Origin: Methanofollis sp.
GTDB lineage: Archaea; Halobacteriota; Methanomicrobia; Methanomicrobiales; Methanofollaceae
Assembly: GCA_028696365.1 (NCBI GenBank)
Contig: JAQVHG010000004.1
Coordinates: forward strand, 1 to 29,493
DNA length: 29,493 nt
Direction of reading: 5' to 3'
Each line of letters starts with the position of its first letter. Position 1 is the stretch's first letter. Made by a program: the position numbers and the translations under genes. The notes below the pieces were generated by a model. It made no database searches, was not told the origin of the DNA, and worked only from the letters and a program-made list of their open reading frames with translations. Shown one piece after another: positions 21,837-29,092 of this stretch.

Positions 21837-21908
21837 CGCCCCGGCCGGGACTTGAACCCGGGTCAAAAGCTCCGCAGGCTTCTAGGATATCCACTACCCT
21901 ACCGGGAC
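21837..21908 (-). tRNA. tRNA-Arg, anticodon GCG
   Basis: On the minus strand GTCCCGG (1-7) pairs with CCGGGGC (66-72, one G-U), followed by discriminator G. The D arm carries AGTGGATA. The anticodon stem GAAGC/GCTTT closes the loop CTGCGGA, giving anticodon GCG (reads CGC and CGU). The variable loop is TGAC. The T arm is CCGGG-TTCAAGT-CCCGG. There is no intron and no encoded CCA. Upstream, AATTTTATTAAG (minus strand, 21932-21921) is a TATA box, and CATTTTTG just after the 3' end is a T-rich terminator. Confidence 0.95.
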
Positions 21909-22002
21909 ACTGGAGGCGTGCTTAATAAAATTAGAGTTCATCCCATATATTCATTCCCCTCGTCCCGGAGGAGAGGAGTAGATAAGCCCTGGCCTGGCCC
22001 AT

Positions 22003-22641
22003 CTATTCTTCAACTCTGCTCCCAACTCTGACCGTCAGGTCTACCGCCACATGACCGCCACGGAGATCGAGGAGATAGGTACCCGGGCTCAGGATTTTCA
22101 CTTCTTTCTCTTTGACTGATGAATAAAGCCCTCCAAAACCGTCTTCTTTCACAATATTGCCGTCCTCATCCCTGACCGTGATCGAAAGCTTGCTGTGTGC
22201 ACTCGGCCTGGTCACGGTCTCCCATTTTTCTTTGGACCCATGGGTTACCAACACCTTTCTGCTCTCTATCTCAGGCGTTACCTCGGCCTCGACGATCATC
22301 GGGGCGTATGGGACTTCAATGGTCCAGGCCTTAGAGAACGATGCGGTGTTGTTCAGTTTTTCATGGAGGACGACAGGATACTCTGGCTGCGCTGCTTGTG
22401 CCGCTGGAGTGATGCCTGCATTTGGCCGGAGTGTGGGTTTGGTCTCAGTGGGGTACGGCGTTGCCTCCGCGACATGTTTGCTGTCCATGACTGTACCTGA
22501 AGGATCATCATCTGGATCGACTGTTGTCTCGCCCTCATGCATTGGAGTCACAGAATCACCGGATGGGATCTCTTCGGCACACCCCGCGGTCAACAGGACC
22601 AGACAGATGAGAAGAGGGAAGAGAATATAAGGGAATTTCAT
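22003..22641 (-). CDS. Putative lipoprotein of unknown function
   Basis: A 212-residue exported protein. The N-terminus MKFPYILFPLLICLVLLTAG leads to Cys21, a good lipobox (LTAG-C). Residues 22-90 are low-complexity, acidic and Pro/Thr-rich, probably a flexible stalk. The remaining 120 residues form a beta-rich domain (WTIEVPYAPMIVEAEVTPEI ... KLSITVRDEDGNIV ... LSPGTYLLDLRGGHVAVDLT) of the kind seen in methanogen surface proteins, perhaps a jelly-roll or Ig-like fold. I recognise no named family. The ATG at 22641 is preferred to an in-frame TTG at 22656; the promoter TATA-like CTATAAAAT (about 22672-22680) precedes both. Confidence 0.75.
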   Translation of the reverse strand: MKFPYILFPLLICLVLLTAGCAEEIPSGDSVTPMHEGETTVDPDDDPSGTVMDSKHVAEATPYPTETKPTLRPNAGITPAAQAAQPEYPVVLHEKLNNTASFSKAWTIEVPYAPMIVEAEVTPEIESRKVLVTHGSKEKWETVTRPSAHSKLSITVRDEDGNIVKEDGFGGLYSSVKEKEVKILSPGTYLLDLRGGHVAVDLTVRVGSRVEE

Positions 22642-22761
22642 CAGAAATGAATACAATCTCTCGGTATATATGATTTTATAGCCAGGACAGAGGCAAGGGT
22701 ATATATTATTGTTGTTAACAGAAGAATGAGATTAATGAAAGTATCTCCTTTTCATCCTCCC

Positions 22762-23940
22762 CTATAATCTAGAATATTCTGAAATTATCCCATAAAATAT
22801 CTCTTCAGCACGGATAAGCGAGTCGATGCAGACGCGTTCATTGACTCCATGGATCGTCGTCACCTCGCCTGGCCCGTACTCCACTACGGGGAACCCTGCC
22901 TTCCTGAGATGGCGTGCATCGCTTGCCGCCCACTGGAAGATCGGGATCGGTTCTTCACCATAGACGCGTCTGATCTCGGCACAAACCCGTTCAGTCACCC
23001 GCGCCGACGGCGGTGTGCAGGACGGATCTGAGGCTGCAGTCACCTTCATCACTGCCGAAGGCGCCTCGGCTGCGATCTCTGAGACGACCTCACTGGCCGT
23101 ACACCCCCATGGGATCCGGAGGTCCAGGTCGAGATCACAGTGTTCAGCCACGATGTTTGCCTTCTCTCCTCCCCTGACCACGCCAGGGTTGAACATCACA
23201 CGACTGAGCACATGATCGAGGCCCTTGAGCTCGAAAAGGTTCTCCAGCACCTCAGAGGAGCGGGAGATGATCGTTTCCATCTCTGCGCTCACTGGGTACT
23301 CACGGTTATTGAGGGCCTTGAGATATTCGATGACCTCGTGCGCATCCATCACCGCGCTCCTCCCGATGGCTGGGTAGAGAGAACTGTGACCTGGTTCTCC
23401 AGTAAAAGAAAGCGAGACTCGTGCAAGACCTTTCTGCCCGATGCACGGCGAGAGCGGGGGGGTCGGTTCTGCGATAAGGGTGTCACATGGCCTGAGCATC
23501 TCCTTGGCTAGGAGGTACTCTAACCCATAGCACCCGCCGGTCTCCTCGTCGCAGACAAAGACCACCTCCACCGGCGGCTCCGCCCCCGCGTCGACGGCAC
23601 GCCTGAGCGCGGTGAGCAGGGCGGCGCACCCACCTTTCATATCGCTGCTCCCCCGTCCCCAGATGTACCCATCCTCTTCTGCCCCACTGAATGGGGGATG
23701 ACGCCACCCTTCGGCGATGGCCGGGACGACATCGAGGTGTCCGCAGAGAAGAAGCTTTGGGTTGTGATTGTGGTGCCTGGCGATGAGGTTACACCGCTGT
23801 CCGTCCCTTGAGACGACTGTGCTCTCGATCCCGATCTCTGCAAGATACGCATAGATGTACTCGGCGACCTCCCGCGTCTCCCCAGGCGGGTTCTCGCTCC
23901 TGAGTTGCACCAGGTCTTTGCAGAGATCAGCGACACCCAT
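22762..23940 (-). CDS. M20-family metallo-deacylase (ArgE/DapE-like)
   Basis: A 392-residue zinc hydrolase of the acetylornithine deacetylase / succinyl-diaminopimelate desuccinylase group. Metal and catalytic residues are visible: CGHLDVVP (His68, Asp70), GRGSSDMKGG (Asp100), VCDEETGG (Glu132, Glu133), AEPTPP (Glu158) and, near the end, TTIHGVNERV (His). The lid domain PGHSSLYP is present. Substrate preference (N-acetyl-ornithine, N-succinyl-DAP or a peptide) cannot be decided here. GAGGG stands about 9 bases before the ATG. It follows the unknown gene at 23956 by 15 bp in the same direction, so the two are probably co-transcribed. Confidence 0.9.
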   Translation of the reverse strand: MGVADLCKDLVQLRSENPPGETREVAEYIYAYLAEIGIESTVVSRDGQRCNLIARHHNHNPKLLLCGHLDVVPAIAEGWRHPPFSGAEEDGYIWGRGSSDMKGGCAALLTALRRAVDAGAEPPVEVVFVCDEETGGCYGLEYLLAKEMLRPCDTLIAEPTPPLSPCIGQKGLARVSLSFTGEPGHSSLYPAIGRSAVMDAHEVIEYLKALNNREYPVSAEMETIISRSSEVLENLFELKGLDHVLSRVMFNPGVVRGGEKANIVAEHCDLDLDLRIPWGCTASEVVSEIAAEAPSAVMKVTAASDPSCTPPSARVTERVCAEIRRVYGEEPIPIFQWAASDARHLRKAGFPVVEYGPGEVTTIHGVNERVCIDSLIRAEEIFYGIISEYSRL

Positions 23941-23955
23941 ACTGTCTATCCCTCT

Positions 23956-24471
23956 TCAGGCGAGTACAGTCGATTTATATTCTTCAAAGAGTTTCCCAAG
24001 CGAGCCCTCGGTGTAGATGCTGTTGAAGAACTCACGGGAGAAGAACCCGTCGATCGCATCGGCAAAGAAGGCCGCAGGCACCGGCCGCTTGCTGTCAGGA
24101 TCGAGGACGATCCTGAAACTCCGGTAACTTGCCGGGTTGTCAGGGTCATAGACACCCCGCCAGACCGTCGGGAGTTTCTGGAACTTTTCGGGGTGGTTGA
24201 CCTTGAGCCACTTGACAAAGTCGGGGAAAAGTGGGCGGTCACCCTTCTTCGCCTCGTCAAGCCGCCAGCGCATATACTCCTGGTGCATCATATTTTTTGG
24301 TGCCTGATAGTTGATGGCATAAGTGCACAGCGTGTGCTCGATATGCGCGAGCGCGTCGAAGAAATAGAACGAGAGTACAGGGTGGAAGTCACTTGGGTCC
24401 TCCAGTATCAGAGATTTCTCATAATACTTCACTAAAACCCTGAAATATTCATCCTCGAAGAGTTCGTTCAT
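23956..24471 (-). CDS. Protein of unknown function, first gene of a pair with the M20 deacylase
   Basis: A 171-residue soluble protein that I do not recognise. It is rich in aromatic residues (DEYFRVLVKYYEKSLI, FYFFDALAHIEHTL, MMHQEYMRWRLDEA, FSREFFNSIY) and appears mostly helical, with no membrane segment or signal peptide. His/Glu pairs in AHIEHT and MMHQEYM could be metal ligands, but the pattern is not diagnostic. Codon use and the GGTATATAGG box (minus strand, about 24493-24503, 25-30 bp before the ATG) support a real gene. It is directly followed by the deacylase gene, so it may share its pathway. Confidence 0.75.
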   Translation of the reverse strand: MNELFEDEYFRVLVKYYEKSLILEDPSDFHPVLSFYFFDALAHIEHTLCTYAINYQAPKNMMHQEYMRWRLDEAKKGDRPLFPDFVKWLKVNHPEKFQKLPTVWRGVYDPDNPASYRSFRIVLDPDSKRPVPAAFFADAIDGFFSREFFNSIYTEGSLGKLFEEYKSTVLA

Positions 24472-24543
24472 ACACTTTGTTTACTTGTTCATCCTATATA
24501 CCATTGCATACTTGCAGGAACTGCGAATAGAAGCAGAAATATT

Positions 24544-24734
24544 GGCTCTGTAGAAACCCTCTGGATAATTGGGGGTGCTTTCCCGACCTAATCTTCCTTC
24601 TGGGGTTCCGGAGGATGCGAGTGATAACGAACTTGAGAAAATCTTTGAATTTAGAGAGGGGCTCCTGTGCGTTCGATAGGGGAGGGGGTTGAGTCACGTT
24701 CACTCCAAGAATAGGTGAGGGGTTCTACAGAGCC
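24544..24734 (+). mobile_element. MITE-like element, copy 8 (191 bp, short form)
   Basis: The best terminal match: GGCTCTGTAGAAACCCTC (24544-24561) and GAGGGGTTCTACAGAGCC (24717-24734). It lacks the first GC hairpin. It has TTTCCCGACCTAATC, and the hairpin segment GAGAAAATCTTTGAATTTAG (24635-24654, a decayed version of the perfect hairpin at 21365). It sits only 12 bp after the priL stop. No target-site duplication is obvious. Confidence 0.75.
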
Positions 24735-24746
24735 TAGGGTTGGATA

Positions 24747-25751
24747 TCATTTCTTATTCTGATCTTTCTGCTGCCGCTTCTTGCGTCGGTAATATGAGAG
24801 AGGGTGACCTACCGTCTCGCAGAGAGTATCTTTGTGGACACAGAGCCCATAGGTCCGCATCGTCGCACACGACGGTGCGGTGTATTCGGTCCCTGATTTC
24901 CCAGAGATGTGCTCGACCTGGTACAATGTCATCGAGAGGTCGAAGTCGGGGGCGCGCTGGAAGACCTCGGTGATCTGGGTCGTCGAGAGTCCGATATTAT
25001 TGAGAAAGGACGTGAGAGCAAACCTTCCCATATGTGAGATATTTGTTCCGGAGGTGATAGCGTTGATGAGCGCGGCGATGCAGGGAGGGAATGAGGTCTC
25101 ATCCACCTCGCCGAACTCCTCAAGGGTCTTCTCTCTCAGGGCAGCGGTGAGTTCGTCGATCGAGGGCTTGAGCATATCACAGAGCGATGCCGGGACGCCG
25201 AGCGGGAGGTCTCTCCCGACGACGACGCGGATCCGCTCGCGCAGCAGTTCGATGATCTCAGTAGGATCGATGGTGACTGCACCTTCGCACACCTCCCTGT
25301 TGACCAGTCTCCAGCGGTCGTCGCGGAGACGGGAGATGAGTTCTACATATGTCGTGACCGGGATCGTGCGCGCCTCGAGGTCGATCCCGAGGCTCTCGGC
25401 GACATAGGCCCTGACCGCGGGCTCCTCCTCCTGAAGTGCTGCGGCGGCGCGGCTGGCCTCGTACCTGGCCAGTCGGTCGGCCATCATCCGATCCTGGGTG
25501 CAGGAGACTAGGACGCGAGCGACTGCATAGGAAAAGATGGATACCTCAGAGAGGGGCTCAGACTCCTCCGAGTCGGTGGAGTCAGGGAAGAGCGCTGCCT
25601 TCACGCGGGCCACCGCATGCGGCAGGACGATCTTTCCTACCTGACTCTCTAGGAAGGTGTCGATGGACCCGGTCCTGTCACTGGCAAATATCTGAGCTTC
25701 CTGTAAAAAGGGATATCGTGCCAGGTCCTTCAGGTCCAGGTCGATGCCCAT
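24747..25751 (-). CDS. priL: DNA primase large subunit PriL
   Basis: A 334-residue non-catalytic primase subunit that binds the small subunit and a [4Fe-4S] cluster and helps start RNA primers. The N-terminal helical domain (about 1-200, starting DLKDLARYPFLQEA) and the C-terminal iron-sulfur domain (about 215-320) are both present. The cluster cysteines are Cys224 (FPPCIAALI), Cys295, Cys304 and Cys311 (APSCATMRTYGLCVHKDTLC), followed by HPLSYY. A basic, Lys/Gln-rich tail ends the protein. It is translated from a TAATG junction with pcn, overlapping the upstream stop by one base, so PCNA and PriL are made together. Confidence 0.95.
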   Translation of the reverse strand: MGIDLDLKDLARYPFLQEAQIFASDRTGSIDTFLESQVGKIVLPHAVARVKAALFPDSTDSEESEPLSEVSIFSYAVARVLVSCTQDRMMADRLARYEASRAAAALQEEEPAVRAYVAESLGIDLEARTIPVTTYVELISRLRDDRWRLVNREVCEGAVTIDPTEIIELLRERIRVVVGRDLPLGVPASLCDMLKPSIDELTAALREKTLEEFGEVDETSFPPCIAALINAITSGTNISHMGRFALTSFLNNIGLSTTQITEVFQRAPDFDLSMTLYQVEHISGKSGTEYTAPSCATMRTYGLCVHKDTLCETVGHPLSYYRRKKRQQKDQNKK

Positions 25752-26494
25752 TAATCGGCCTCTATCCTTGGAGCAAGGAGGTACTCGATGTGGCCGTTCC
25801 CGTCGGCCAGGTCGAAGATGAAACGCACAGGGTGATCGACGCCGATCTCTGCCTTGACCTTCTCGGCGCGTGCCATGACCTTGCCCATGTCTTTGAGATA
25901 GTCGAGCGAGAAGAGGGAACGCACCTCTGCTGGCTTGAGATCGATGACCTGGTCTCGCCCGAGCTCGAGCCTGATGTGATCGGTGTCGCCTTCGGCCATC
26001 ATATAGAACGTCTCAGTCGCTTCATTGATCCCGAGCGCGATCTTGTCTGAGATGACGTCGGCAGCCTTGATCGCCGACGAAAGCGCGCTGCCCTCGAGCT
26101 CGACCATGCCTGGAAGTTCGATCGCAGGCGGATTGGGGTCCTTCCTGATGGTGTTGATATCGAGGAGGGTGACCGAGTACTGGTAACTCCCGAAAGAGAG
26201 CTCGAGTTTGTGGCTCTCTTCGGCGAGATTGAGAGTGAGAATGTCGCCTTTCGACATCATTCCAAGGATGCCCTTCATCTTTGCAATATCTATCCCAAGT
26301 TCCTCAGGAGCGGCTTCATAGGTCTCAAAGGCATCGGTGCCAAGTTCGAGAGAGACCATGGCGACATTTGCGGTGTCGACCGCGCATGTCCTGATCCCGG
26401 TATCGTCGACGTGGAGGCGGCATTCGGTCACGAGCGCGGCCACCGCGTCGATCGACTCCCTGAAGGTATCTGCATCAATCGTTGCTTTTAACAT
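25751..26494 (-). CDS. pcn: DNA polymerase sliding clamp PCNA
   Basis: A 247-residue clamp that forms a trimeric ring and holds replication and repair proteins on DNA. The two-domain fold is complete, from MLKATIDADTFRESIDAVAA through the centre-loop GTDAFETYEA and the interdomain connector (ELPGMVELEGSAL) to DHPVRFIFDLADGNGHIEYL and LLAPRIE at the C-terminus. The ATG at 26494 is preceded by AAGGGG; a longer reading from 26524 would begin inside the promoter's TATAAAG. It is divergent from ftsJ with a 98-bp shared control region and leads the pcn-priL unit. Confidence 0.96.
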   Translation of the reverse strand: MLKATIDADTFRESIDAVAALVTECRLHVDDTGIRTCAVDTANVAMVSLELGTDAFETYEAAPEELGIDIAKMKGILGMMSKGDILTLNLAEESHKLELSFGSYQYSVTLLDINTIRKDPNPPAIELPGMVELEGSALSSAIKAADVISDKIALGINEATETFYMMAEGDTDHIRLELGRDQVIDLKPAEVRSLFSLDYLKDMGKVMARAEKVKAEIGVDHPVRFIFDLADGNGHIEYLLAPRIEAD

Positions 26495-26592
26495 TACAAA
26501 CCCCTTATATGACTCTTTATACATTATATCATGATATTTTTTATTCTATCCGGTACCGCAACAGAGCTCTGAAATATCAAGGGGAGAAGGCA
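26495..26592. promoter_or_regulatory. Divergent control region between pcn and ftsJ
   Basis: It holds, on the minus strand, TGTATAAAG (about 26516-26524) and the ribosome site AAGGGG for pcn. On the plus strand it has GGGGAGAAGG (26581-26590) for ftsJ. The AT-rich centre includes a short palindrome, ATATCATGATAT. Confidence 0.6.
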
Positions 26593-27192
26593 ATGACTTC
26601 ACAGTGGACACGGGACAAATATTATAAAAAAGCGCTGAAAGAGGGTTTCAGGGCACGGGCAGCGTATAAACTGACCGAGATCCAGAGACGTTTCGCGATC
26701 ATCAGGGAGGACGACAATGTCGTCGACCTCGGGGCCGCGCCAGGAAGCTGGCTGCAGGTGTTGCAGGGTCTCACCCACGGCCGGATCATCGGCGTCGACC
26801 TCAACCCTATCGCGCCGATGGAAGGGGTCACGACCGTAGTCGGTGACTTTACCACGCCCGAGGTCCAGGAGGAAGTCAGAGAACTCGCCGGCGGGGTGGT
26901 CTCGGTTGTCACCTGTGATGCGGCCCCAAAATTATCTGGGGCGACCAGTTATGACCAGGCGCGGGCCATCGCTCTGGGTGAGGACGCCCTCGGATTTGCC
27001 GTCACGCTCCTCAAAGAGGGAGGGAACTTCCTGTGTAAGTCTTTCCAGGGTGAGGACTTCCCCGAGTTCTATGCCGAGGTGAAGAAACATTTCCGCTCGG
27101 TGCGCACGTACCGGCCGCCAGCGTCAAGGAAGGGGAGCCGGGAAGTATACATCGTCGCCAAGAACTTCAGGAGGAGCGGCGATGGTGCTTGA
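26593..27192 (+). CDS. rlmE: FtsJ/RlmE-type rRNA 2'-O-methyltransferase
   Basis: A 199-residue SAM-dependent methyltransferase of the RrmJ/FtsJ family, which methylates a ribose in the peptidyl-transferase loop of 23S rRNA. It has RARAAYKLTEI (Lys26), the SAM motif VVDLGAAPGSWLQVL (about 43-57), CDAAPKLSG (Asp109), FLCKSF (Lys149) and SREVYIVAK (Glu184), i.e. the K-D-K-E catalytic tetrad. It is colinear with the bacterial enzyme. The ATG at 26593 follows GGGGAGAAGG, so I drop the 37 residues of the longer reading. The 3' end overlaps moaA by 11 bp. Confidence 0.95.
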   Translation: MTSQWTRDKYYKKALKEGFRARAAYKLTEIQRRFAIIREDDNVVDLGAAPGSWLQVLQGLTHGRIIGVDLNPIAPMEGVTTVVGDFTTPEVQEEVRELAGGVVSVVTCDAAPKLSGATSYDQARAIALGEDALGFAVTLLKEGGNFLCKSFQGEDFPEFYAEVKKHFRSVRTYRPPASRKGSREVYIVAKNFRRSGDGA

Positions 27193-28060
27193 GGACAACT
27201 TCGGCCGGAAGGTGACCAACCTCCGTCTCAGCATCACCCCCAGGTGCAACCTGGACTGCTTCTACTGCCATGCCGAGGGCGAGGTGCATCCACGGGAAGA
27301 ACTCTCGCTTGAGGAGATCCAGGAAATCCTGGAGGTCGGGGCAAAGTTCGGGATCAGGAGCGTGAAACTTACCGGTGGGGAACCCCTGGTCAGGAAGGAT
27401 ATTCTCGATATTGTCAGGGCAGTCCCTGACGGGATCGAGGTGTCGCTCACCACCAACGGCACTCTCCTCGAGGGACTCGCCCATGACCTCAAGGCGGCCG
27501 GGCTCTCGCGGGTGAATGTGAGCCTCGACACCCTCAGGCCTGAGCGCTACCGGTCTATCACTAAAAAAGATCTCCTCGACCGGGCGGTCAGGGGCATCAA
27601 GGCCGCGGTGGACGCCGGGCTCACCCCGGTGAAACTCAACATGGTCCTCCTCAAGGACGTCAACGAGGACGAGGTCGACGACTTCTTCGCCTTTGTAAGG
27701 GAGAACGACAACCTCATTCTTCAGGTGATCGAGTTGATGGAGTTCAACGAGTGCATTCTCCACGGGGATGTGGACCGCCTAGAGAAAGAGATCGCAGAGC
27801 ATTCAAAAGAGATCCTCACCAGGCGGATGCACCACCGGAAAAAATATTGTATGGACGGTGCGGAGGTGGAGGTCGTGAGACCTCTCCACAACACCGAGTT
27901 CTGCGCATACTGCAACCGCCTGCGGGTCACCTCTGACGGGTTCCTGAAGCCCTGTCTCCTGCGGACCGACAACCACATCGACATCAGGGGCAAGCACGGG
28001 AAGGAACTTGAAGATCTCTTTGTGAAGGCGGTGCAGATCAGGGAACCGTTCTTTAAGTGA
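27182..28060 (+). CDS. moaA: GTP 3',8-cyclase MoaA
   Basis: The radical-SAM enzyme that begins molybdopterin synthesis, needed in methanogens for formylmethanofuran dehydrogenase and other Mo/W enzymes. The 292-residue product has the SAM cluster PRCNLDCFYCH (Cys22, Cys26, Cys29), KLTGGEPLVRKD, SLTTNGTLL and NVSLDTLRPERY. Its second iron-sulfur site is CAYCNRLRVTSDGFLKPC, a C-x2-C-x13-C pattern with Cys241, Cys244 and Cys258. It ends in EPFFK without the Gly-Gly tail of bacterial MoaA. The start ATG is preceded by AGGAGGAGCG within ftsJ, so the two genes are translationally linked. A hairpin terminator follows. Confidence 0.94.
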   Translation: MVLEDNFGRKVTNLRLSITPRCNLDCFYCHAEGEVHPREELSLEEIQEILEVGAKFGIRSVKLTGGEPLVRKDILDIVRAVPDGIEVSLTTNGTLLEGLAHDLKAAGLSRVNVSLDTLRPERYRSITKKDLLDRAVRGIKAAVDAGLTPVKLNMVLLKDVNEDEVDDFFAFVRENDNLILQVIELMEFNECILHGDVDRLEKEIAEHSKEILTRRMHHRKKYCMDGAEVEVVRPLHNTEFCAYCNRLRVTSDGFLKPCLLRTDNHIDIRGKHGKELEDLFVKAVQIREPFFK

Positions 28061-28093
28061 CCGGGATCTGCCCGGTTTCCTGTACTTCTTTTT
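28060..28093 (+). terminator. Terminator after moaA
   Basis: ACCGGG-ATCTG-CCCGGT (28060-28076) followed, after 10 bases, by TTCTTTTT (28086-28093). Confidence 0.6.
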
Positions 28094-28096
28094 AGA

Positions 28097-28190
28097 TCCG
28101 GGATTTGTAGAAAGAAACCCTCTTGCCAGAAAATCGCACTTCATGTACGTTGATTTTACCTTTTCAGCCCTCTCTTCATCCCGAGGATTT
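28097..28190 (+). mobile_element. Fragment of a MITE-like element
   Basis: GGGATTTGTAGAAAGAAACC starting at about 28101, followed by CTCTTGCC, resembles a left end with an inserted GAAA. Downstream TTTTCAGCCCTCTCTTCATC (about 28160-28179) followed by CCGAGG mirrors the CCTTCCCGGCCCTATCTTCA block of copy 3. No right end is visible. Confidence 0.45.
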
Positions 28191-28248
28191 AAAAGGGCGC
28201 AGGATCAGAATGGTACAAAAAAAGAGAGGTATCGCGAGAACTGACAAT

Positions 28249-28446
28249 TCAGCTGATCTTCTCTTTGATGATATACCCCGCGCCGCTCATCGCAATCAGG
28301 AAGATGACAAAGGCGGCGATATAGGCAAGCCCCGACCCTTCGGGTTGCATCCCCTCAGGGACTATTCCTGGCAGGGCGACGAGGAGCACGACAAAGAGCA
28401 ACAGGCTCACGACCCCGGTCAGCACATCAAGTACACGCGCGTCCAT
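28249..28446 (-). CDS. Small two-helix membrane protein of unknown function
   Basis: A 65-residue protein with two hydrophobic helices (about 9-27, LTGVVSLLLFVVLLVALPG; and about 40-59, LAYIAAFVIFLIAMSGAGYI) joined by a polar loop (VPEGMQPEGSG) and a short charged tail KEKIS. The ATG has AGGTGG about 6 bases upstream, which favours a real gene. It is not a member of a family I recognise. It is divergent from the HD-domain gene with an 83-bp gap. Confidence 0.65.
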   Translation of the reverse strand: MDARVLDVLTGVVSLLLFVVLLVALPGIVPEGMQPEGSGLAYIAAFVIFLIAMSGAGYIIKEKIS

Positions 28447-28529
28447 ATACCCACCTGTTTTGCCTTTCCCCTATTTCTCTTCTCCTGAAAGGCCGCCATC
28501 CTTTTCCAGGTCCAGGTCCATCATTCTGT

Positions 28530-29078
28530 ATGGACCGCGACCATGCACTCGCCCTCCTGGGCCGGTATGTCACCTCAGAATCGCTCACCAGACACTGCAT
28601 TGCCACGGCCGCGGTGATGCGCGGCCTTGCCCAGACCCTTGGCGAGGACGCCGACCTCTGGGAGAGGATCGGGATCCTCCATGACATCGACTTCGAGATC
28701 ATCGGTGAAGACATGACCCGCCATGGTATCGAGGGCGCCCGGACCCTCAGAGAGGAAGGACTGTCCGAGGAGGTCTGCCAGGCGGTGGAACGGCACAACC
28801 ACACCCTCTTCGGGCCGTACACCGAACCCCTCGACCTCGCCCTCCAGTCGGCAGACAGCATCAGCGGCTTCGTCATCGCATGTGCCCTGGTCAAAGGCGG
28901 AGCAGTCACCGACGTCACCCCAAAGACTATCAGGAAGAAGTTAAAGGACAAGACCTTCGCTGCGGGGTGTGCTCGGGAACGGATCGCCGCAGTCGGAGCA
29001 CTCATGGACCTGACCGACTTCTACCAGGTTGCCATCGATGCAATTGCTGACCGTAGAGAAGAACTTGGCCTGCGGTAA
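28530..29078 (+). CDS. HD-domain (HDIG-type) phosphohydrolase
   Basis: A 182-residue metal-dependent phosphohydrolase. Likely ligands are His22 (LTRHCIATA), the His51-Asp52 doublet (ILHDIDFE), His65 (MTRHGIEGA), His89 (VERHNH) and Asp109 (LQSADSISG), the usual order for the HDIG subgroup, which acts on small phosphorylated compounds. Exact substrate unknown. Length and layout match the short archaeal HDIG proteins. It is followed 14 or 32 bp later by the ThiN gene in the same direction, so the pair may form an operon. Confidence 0.88.
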   Translation: MDRDHALALLGRYVTSESLTRHCIATAAVMRGLAQTLGEDADLWERIGILHDIDFEIIGEDMTRHGIEGARTLREEGLSEEVCQAVERHNHTLFGPYTEPLDLALQSADSISGFVIACALVKGGAVTDVTPKTIRKKLKDKTFAAGCARERIAAVGALMDLTDFYQVAIDAIADRREELGLR

Positions 29079-29092
29079 GATTATGCCGGTAC

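Noticed and set aside
117..24734. Target-site duplications flanking the MITE-like elements
   Set aside because: I compared the 8-10 bases on each side of copies 1, 3 and 8 and saw no convincing direct repeats, so none is claimed.
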